Assembly: GCA_947176115.1 (NCBI GenBank) | Contig: CAMWPK010000001.1 | Coordinates: forward strand, 1-29,068 | Length of the DNA stretch: 29,068 nucleotides | Origin: an uncultured Clostridia bacterium | GTDB taxonomy: Bacteria; Bacillota; Clostridia; Christensenellales; UBA3700 | Direction of reading: 5' to 3' | Shown here: positions 25,044-29,068 of the stretch, piece after piece | Position numbering within the stretch: the stretch's first letter is position 1 | Layout: every line of letters starts with the position of its first letter | Made by a program: the position numbers and the translations under genes | The notes under the pieces: generated by a model | The model's input: only the letters and a program-made list of their open reading frames with translations | Told to the model about the DNA's origin: nothing | Database searches by the model: none

Positions 25044-25265
25044 ATGAAATGCAAAAAAGAACTTACGAAAGATGAAATGGAAATGTATTTGCGCGCTGTT
25101 TTAGAAAAGACGGTTCATTCAAAAGATTTATTGGCAGAAATTTTGCCGTTGCTGGAGGAGTACTTTATTGCAGGGTTTGATTTGACTGACGAGAATATCG
25201 TAGTAGAAATGCTCAATAAGCAAAAATTCAGAATTATTATTGAAGAAATTAAAGAAGAGGAATAA
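25044..25265 (+). CDS. Small hypothetical acidic protein, 73 residues
   Basis: An acidic protein with helices (TKDEMEMYLRAVLEKTV, DLLAEILPLLEEYFIAG) and a strand-like end (ENIVVEMLNKQKFRIIIEEI). AAGGAG lies 8 nt before the ATG. It is divergent from three double-HTH regulators. The end resembles those of the 47- and 53-residue proteins opposite the other double-HTH gene, so these may be members of one family. No known family recognised. A terminator follows at 25302. Confidence 0.65.
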   Translation: MKCKKELTKDEMEMYLRAVLEKTVHSKDLLAEILPLLEEYFIAGFDLTDENIVVEMLNKQKFRIIIEEIKEEE

Positions 25266-25301
25266 TAAGTAAATTGATATAACGTATTAAGCAGAAAAAA
25301 T

Positions 25302-25333
25302 AAAAAGAGATAGGCGAGCGCCTATCTCTTTTT
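25302..25333. terminator. Bidirectional terminator
   Basis: AAAAAGAGATAGGC and GCCTATCTCTTTTT form a perfect 14-bp stem with a 4-nt loop, shared by the 73-residue gene and the convergent aldolase gene. Confidence 0.9.
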
Positions 25334-25347
25334 GGTATTGCTTGTAA

Positions 25348-26301
25348 TTACTTGCTGAGAATTTCGTCAGCCTTGCCTGCGCAACCAAGTACGTTGACGA
25401 GCTTGTGCTTAACGATGTACTTGATATTTGCTCTTGCGTCGCCGAGATATTGTCTTGGGTCGAAGTGGTCCGGATGCTCTGTGAAGTGCTTGCGGATACC
25501 TGCGGTGCAAGCCATTCTGAGGTCAGAGTCGATATTTATCTTACATACTGCCATAGAAGCTGCTTGACGAAGCATTTCTTCAGGTACGCCGATAGCGTCG
25601 TTGAGCTTACCGCCGTTCTCGTTGACAATCTTTACGAATTCTTGCGGTACGGAAGAAGCGCCGTGGAGTACTATTGGGAACTGTGGCAATCTCTTGCTTA
25701 CTTCTTCAAGAATGTCAAAGCGAAGTTGTGGCTTTGTGCCCGGCTTGAACTTAAATGCGCCGTGGGAAGTACCGATAGCTATTGCGAGCGAGTCAACGCC
25801 TGTCTTTGCTACGAATTCCTCAACTTCTTCAGGACGGGTATAGGAGCTGTCTTCAGCAGATACCTTTACGTCGTCCTCAACGCCTGCAAGACGTCCGAGT
25901 TCGCCTTCTACGGTTACGCCGTGGTCGTGAGCGTACTCAACGACTTTCTTTGTCAATTCGATATTGTCCTTGAAAGAGTGGTGGCTACCGTCGATCATAA
26001 CGGAGTTGAAACCGCCGTCGATACAGCTCTTGCAAAGCTCAAAGGTGTCGCCGTGGTCGAGGTGAAGACATATAGGAAGGTGGCTTACTTCTTCAGCCGC
26101 TTCTACCATTTTGCGAAGATAAGTAGGATTAGCGTACTTTCTTGCGCCGGAAGAAACTTGAAGTATAAGCGGAGCGTTTTCTTCGGTAGCGGCTTCTACG
26201 ATACCTTGAATAATTTCCATATTGTTTACGTTGAAAGCGCCGATAGCGTAATGTCCGGCATATGCTTTCTTAAACATTTCTTTTGATGTTACGAGTGGCA
26301 T
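25348..26301 (-). CDS. fba: Fructose-bisphosphate aldolase, class II
   Basis: This zinc aldolase splits fructose-1,6-bisphosphate in glycolysis. It has 317 residues. The zinc ligands are in HLDHGD (near 80-85), GTSHGA (near 178) and VLHGASS (near 211); NINIDSD-type phosphate loop is present as KINIDSDLR; GAFNVNN is near the start. The family members of about 310 residues from Bacillota are close. GGAGGT precedes the ATG, and a promoter is found 35 nt upstream of the ribosome site. Tagatose-bisphosphate aldolase is a possible alternative. Confidence 0.95.
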   Translation of the reverse strand: MPLVTSKEMFKKAYAGHYAIGAFNVNNMEIIQGIVEAATEENAPLILQVSSGARKYANPTYLRKMVEAAEEVSHLPICLHLDHGDTFELCKSCIDGGFNSVMIDGSHHSFKDNIELTKKVVEYAHDHGVTVEGELGRLAGVEDDVKVSAEDSSYTRPEEVEEFVAKTGVDSLAIAIGTSHGAFKFKPGTKPQLRFDILEEVSKRLPQFPIVLHGASSVPQEFVKIVNENGGKLNDAIGVPEEMLRQAASMAVCKINIDSDLRMACTAGIRKHFTEHPDHFDPRQYLGDARANIKYIVKHKLVNVLGCAGKADEILSK

Positions 26302-26331
26302 AAATGACCTCCAAATTTTTTTGTCAAATAG

Positions 26332-26360
26332 ATTTTAGCACAATACGGCTTAAATTACAA
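26332..26360 (-). promoter_or_regulatory. fba promoter
   Basis: Minus-strand TTGTAA (26355-26360), a 17-bp spacer and TAAAAT (26332-26337). Here the -10 is about 30 nt before the ATG and a GGAGGT site is present, unlike the leaderless genes. Confidence 0.6.
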
Positions 26361-26435
26361 CCTTTTTGCAATAATTTAGTTCCAAGGTTTTTCTGCGGTT
26401 GGGGCTAAGATACGTCGAAAAGTTTTGAACAGCTA

Positions 26436-26466
26436 TTGACAAAATGCCAAGACGACATATTATAAT
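26436..26466 (+). promoter_or_regulatory. Promoter of the alpha-galactosidase gene
   Basis: A consensus TTGACA (26436-26441) and TATAAT (26461-26466), but with a 19-bp spacer, which usually makes a promoter weak or dependent on an activator. Confidence 0.5.
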
Positions 26467-26518
26467 AGATGTGTAGCGAGAAAGACAAACTCGAAATACG
26501 TCGTTTAAGGAGTAAATT

Positions 26519-28180
26519 ATGGATATATCCCAAATCAAATACGATATTAAATACAAAGCGGGCGGTAAGACTTTCGTCTGCCAAGATAATGAGTGTCAGC
26601 ATTTTTCCTTGACGGCTTGTATTATTGACGGAGTATTAAAGGTATCGCTGGATGCAAAAGCCAAAGTAACCTTTTTGAAATTCGATATACGAATGCCTTA
26701 TAGGTATAGCGAAAGCGATAGAATCTTTGTCAACGGCTACCAGAGTTGGACGGACAGCATGGAGTATGAGCCAAAGGGGCAAATGAAAGAATTGACGAGA
26801 TTGACCGAGTTTTTGGTCACAAAGACGGTATTGAAGGCAATAGGACTGCCCAAGGCGGGGGATATACTCTTTTGGAAGTATCCGAGAAAAAGCGGAGTTT
26901 TCTACGGCTGGTCGTACGGTTATGTACGCCGTGGCGAGGACGTGGAAATATTCGGGTCGTTGAATGAGCGCTACGGATATACGGTAGTTACTTTTGATTG
27001 CAACAATAATGAGGTCGTGATTTCCAAAGAACTGCAAGACGTAGTATACTTTGGAGAAAACAAGATGTTGGAACTTGCGCGTATATGCGGTAAATACGAC
27101 GAGGCTTTTGACGAATACTTTGATAAAATGGGCGTAAAATCCCGCGAGGATAAAAAACGATGCGGATATACTTCTTGGTATAATTATTACAACCGTATTA
27201 GCCAAGACATTATCAATCGCGATTTAGAAGCTATATCCAATCAAGATATTAAATTCGACTGCTTCCAAATCGACGACGGTTATCAGGAGAATATAGGCGA
27301 TTGGCTTATTACCGACAAAAATAAGTTTCCCAACGGCATGAAAGCCATTGCGGACAACATTCATTCTAAGGGTATGATTGCAGGATTATGGCTTGCGCCG
27401 TTTGCGGGCGTAAGGAAGTCCAAGTTGTTCAAAGAGCATCCCGAATGGTTTATCAAAGATAAGCATGGCAAGCCGTATAATACGGGACATAACTGGGGAG
27501 GCTTTTATTCTCTCGACATATACAACGAGGGCGCTAGGGAGTATATAAAACACGTCTTTGACGTGGTGCTTAACGACTGGGGTTACGACCTTGTCAAACT
27601 TGACTTTTTGTATGGCGCTTGCGTATTGCCTATCCACAACAAGACGCGCGGGGAGATAATGTGCGACGCTATGGAGCTATTGAGAGAGTGTTGTAAGGAC
27701 AAATTGATACTTGGATGCGGAGTTCCGCTCATGCCTGCTTTCGGCAAAGTGGACTATTGCCGTATAGGCTCTGACGTAGAACTGTCTTGGAAGAATACAA
27801 GACACAAGATAAGAGATGACGTATCCACTCCTCATACAATATGCAATACTATTTTCCGCCGTCATCTCAACGGCAGAGCATGGATGAACGATCCCGACGT
27901 ATTTATGCTGAGAGATTACAATATGAAAATGAGCTTTGAACAGCGAAAGCTCGTCGCTAAGATAAACTCGACTTTTGGCAGTTTGCTCTTTATCTCCGAC
28001 GACGTAAGCACTTACAATCAAGAGCAGAAAGACGCGCTCAAAGCCACTTTTGCGCAAAAGGATATTAAGATAATCTCTGCGGAATTTGTAGAAAAAGACG
28101 TAATGAAAGCGGTTTTTGAAGAGGACGGGAAGCCTATTACGCTAAAGTTCAACGTACGCAACGGAGAATACGTAATATAG
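26519..28180 (+). CDS. Alpha-galactosidase-like glycoside hydrolase (GH36 type)
   Basis: A 553-residue cytoplasmic hydrolase; no signal peptide. The N-terminal beta domain contains FVNGYQSWTDS. The catalytic barrel has CGYTSWYNYYN, FQIDDGYQ, GLWLAPF, nucleophile D362 in LVKLDFLYG and acid/base D419 in CRIGSDVELSW, the arrangement of GH36/GH27 clan enzymes. It is shorter than the usual 700-residue GH36 enzyme, so it probably belongs to a compact subgroup. The likely substrates are alpha-galactosides such as raffinose or melibiose. AAGGAG lies before the ATG. No transporter is next to it in the window. Confidence 0.85.
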   Translation: MDISQIKYDIKYKAGGKTFVCQDNECQHFSLTACIIDGVLKVSLDAKAKVTFLKFDIRMPYRYSESDRIFVNGYQSWTDSMEYEPKGQMKELTRLTEFLVTKTVLKAIGLPKAGDILFWKYPRKSGVFYGWSYGYVRRGEDVEIFGSLNERYGYTVVTFDCNNNEVVISKELQDVVYFGENKMLELARICGKYDEAFDEYFDKMGVKSREDKKRCGYTSWYNYYNRISQDIINRDLEAISNQDIKFDCFQIDDGYQENIGDWLITDKNKFPNGMKAIADNIHSKGMIAGLWLAPFAGVRKSKLFKEHPEWFIKDKHGKPYNTGHNWGGFYSLDIYNEGAREYIKHVFDVVLNDWGYDLVKLDFLYGACVLPIHNKTRGEIMCDAMELLRECCKDKLILGCGVPLMPAFGKVDYCRIGSDVELSWKNTRHKIRDDVSTPHTICNTIFRRHLNGRAWMNDPDVFMLRDYNMKMSFEQRKLVAKINSTFGSLLFISDDVSTYNQEQKDALKATFAQKDIKIISAEFVEKDVMKAVFEEDGKPITLKFNVRNGEYVI

Positions 28181-28195
28181 AATAATTTTACAGCC

Positions 28196-28228
28196 TAACA
28201 ACGCGACCTGAAAGGGTTGCGTTGTTGT
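28196..28228 (+). terminator. Hairpin after the alpha-galactosidase gene
   Basis: AACAACGCGACC and GGGTTGCGTTGTT pair imperfectly around TGAAA. The T-run is short (TGTATTATA), so termination is plausible but not strong. Confidence 0.5.
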
Positions 28229-28241
28229 ATTATACGTAAAT

Positions 28242-28266
28242 TTTACATTAAAAGTTGTAATGTAAA
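28242..28266. repeat. Inverted repeat TTTACATTA / TAATGTAAA
   Basis: Two perfect 9-bp arms with a 7-nt spacer in the 254-bp gap before the ABC gene. It is an operator-like site of unknown binder. A consensus TTGACA follows at about 28286. Confidence 0.4.
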
Positions 28267-28379
28267 TATTAGATAAAATATTGACAAAACGCGCATAAAG
28301 GTCTTGATTTTGCCCATTAAAAATATTAAACTTAAGATACAAATATTTTTGCCAAAGAATATAAGGGAACGTAGGTTTA

Positions 28380-28408
28380 TCACACAAAGTTTTTGTGAAA
28401 AATATAAT
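28380..28408 (+). promoter_or_regulatory. Promoter and palindromic operator of the ABC ATPase gene
   Basis: TATAAT at 28403-28408, with only a poor -35 (ATCACA) upstream. In the spacer TCACA-c-AAA-g-TTT-t-TGTGA (28380-28398) forms a 19-bp palindrome with one mismatch, well placed for a regulator controlling the transporter. Confidence 0.5.
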
Positions 28409-28434
28409 ACATAGACTAGGATAGAGGTGGCGGT

Positions 28435-29068
28435 ATGTTGAAGTTGACAAATATCAAAAAAGACTACGTCTTGAACGGCGGGGATACGGTTCCTGCGCTC
28501 CAAGGCATTGATTTGGAGTTTAGAGCGAGCGAGTTCGTATCAATTCTGGGACCATCGGGTTGTGGAAAGACCACTATGCTCAACATTATCGGCGGTCTTG
28601 ACAGATATACCGACGGCGACTTGTCTATCGACGGCATTTCTACCAAACACTATTCCGATGTAGATTGGGACGCATACCGCAATATCAGAATAGGTTTTAT
28701 TTTCCAAAGCTACAATCTTATATCCCACGTTGATATTCTCACCAACGTGGAAATGGCGCTTTTGCTCGCAGGCGTAAGTAAGCAGGAAAGACGTCAACGC
28801 GCAATCAAAGCTCTCGAGGACGTGGGCTTGGGCGAGCACATACATAAAAAGCCCAACCAACTCTCCGGCGGTCAAATGCAGAGAGTTTCTATTGCGAGAG
28901 CGCTTATAAACAATCCAAGTATTATTCTCGCCGACGAGCCTACAGGCGCGTTGGATTCAAGTACCAGTGTGCAGATAATGGAGATACTCAAAGAGATCTC
29001 TTACAACAAGCTCATTATTATGGTTACGCACAATCCTGAACTTGCAGAGCAGTACTCCAACCGTATAG
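28435..29068 (+). CDS. ABC transporter ATP-binding protein, MacB/LolD type (cut by window end)
   Basis: The first 211 residues of an ABC ATPase are present. GPSGCGKT is at 39-46, the Q-loop FQSYNL near 90-95, the signature LSGGQMQRVSIARAL from 143, Walker B IILADEPTGALD at 163-174 and the switch histidine in VTHNPE near 198. The DEPTGALD form and the NVEMAL segment point to the MacB/LolD/FtsE branch that works with FtsX-like permeases in peptide or lipid handling or in antimicrobial-peptide resistance. It may continue into a fused permease beyond the window. GAGGTGG precedes the ATG. Confidence 0.9.
   Translation, partial: MLKLTNIKKDYVLNGGDTVPALQGIDLEFRASEFVSILGPSGCGKTTMLNIIGGLDRYTDGDLSIDGISTKHYSDVDWDAYRNIRIGFIFQSYNLISHVDILTNVEMALLLAGVSKQERRQRAIKALEDVGLGEHIHKKPNQLSGGQMQRVSIARALINNPSIILADEPTGALDSSTSVQIMEILKEISYNKLIIMVTHNPELAEQYSNRI

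Noticed and set aside
25405..26286. 293-codon plus-strand frame opposite fba
   Set aside because: Cys/Val/Tyr-rich translation of the antisense strand of a clear aldolase gene.

Overview
The window looks like the replication-origin region of a low-to-moderate G+C Bacillota, most likely an uncultured gut-type clostridium. The reasons are the dnaA/recF/gyrB/gyrA cluster, a yyaC spore-protein homologue, a cobalamin riboswitch feeding an ECF-type vitamin system, a class II aldolase, and sigma-A-type promoters (TTGACA-N17-TATAAT) in front of many genes. I cannot name a species from the sequence.

Layout. Positions 1-214 hold a cluster of DnaA-box-like 9-mers and an AT-rich inverted repeat beyond the 3' end of dnaA. 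dnaA (minus) and recF (plus) diverge from a 78-bp gap; dnaN is not between them. A GNAT acetyltransferase follows recF. Next comes a minus-strand toxin-immunity pair: a complete barnase-like RNase and a protein with two barstar-like domains. After a long structured leader come gyrB and gyrA. Directly behind gyrA is a second toxin-immunity-like cassette: a DUF6883-like protein, two genes of a DUF4926-like family and a truncated third copy. Both toxin candidates carry the same small Cys/His module (C-x2-C ... HPNC-x-C) before unrelated C-terminal domains, an arrangement typical of polymorphic toxins.

The middle (11-18 kb) carries a small membrane protein, a ROK glucokinase, an acyltransferase of the alcohol-acetyltransferase/condensation type coupled to a zinc-ribbon membrane protein, a YcxB-like protein, an 80-residue membrane protein, two tiny proteins divergent from a double-HTH regulator, CvpA, and yyaC under a sigma-F-like promoter. 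Then come ftsH, a TM2-domain protein divergent from an XRE regulator with a strong palindromic operator, a B12-riboswitch operon (transcobalamin-like lipoprotein plus ECF S component), and a hypothetical gene. Next are three tandem double-HTH regulators divergent from a 73-residue protein, fructose-bisphosphate aldolase, a GH36-type alpha-galactosidase, and a MacB-type ABC ATPase cut by the window end.

Recurring themes. (1) Several genes (dnaA, recF, the 80-residue protein, yyaC) have the promoter -10 element 5-7 nt before ATG and no Shine-Dalgarno site, so their mRNAs should be leaderless; most other genes have strong GGAGG-type sites. (2) A short intergenic repeat, GAGATTTCTC...TCGAAATGACA, occurs in at least six copies plus one variant, all in one orientation. 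(3) Double-HTH regulators sit opposite tiny proteins of similar layout at two loci. (4) A 34-nt perfect purine-pyrimidine alternation, a Z-DNA-type sequence, lies just downstream of the gyrB promoter. No rRNA, tRNA, CRISPR array, transposase or integrase was seen.
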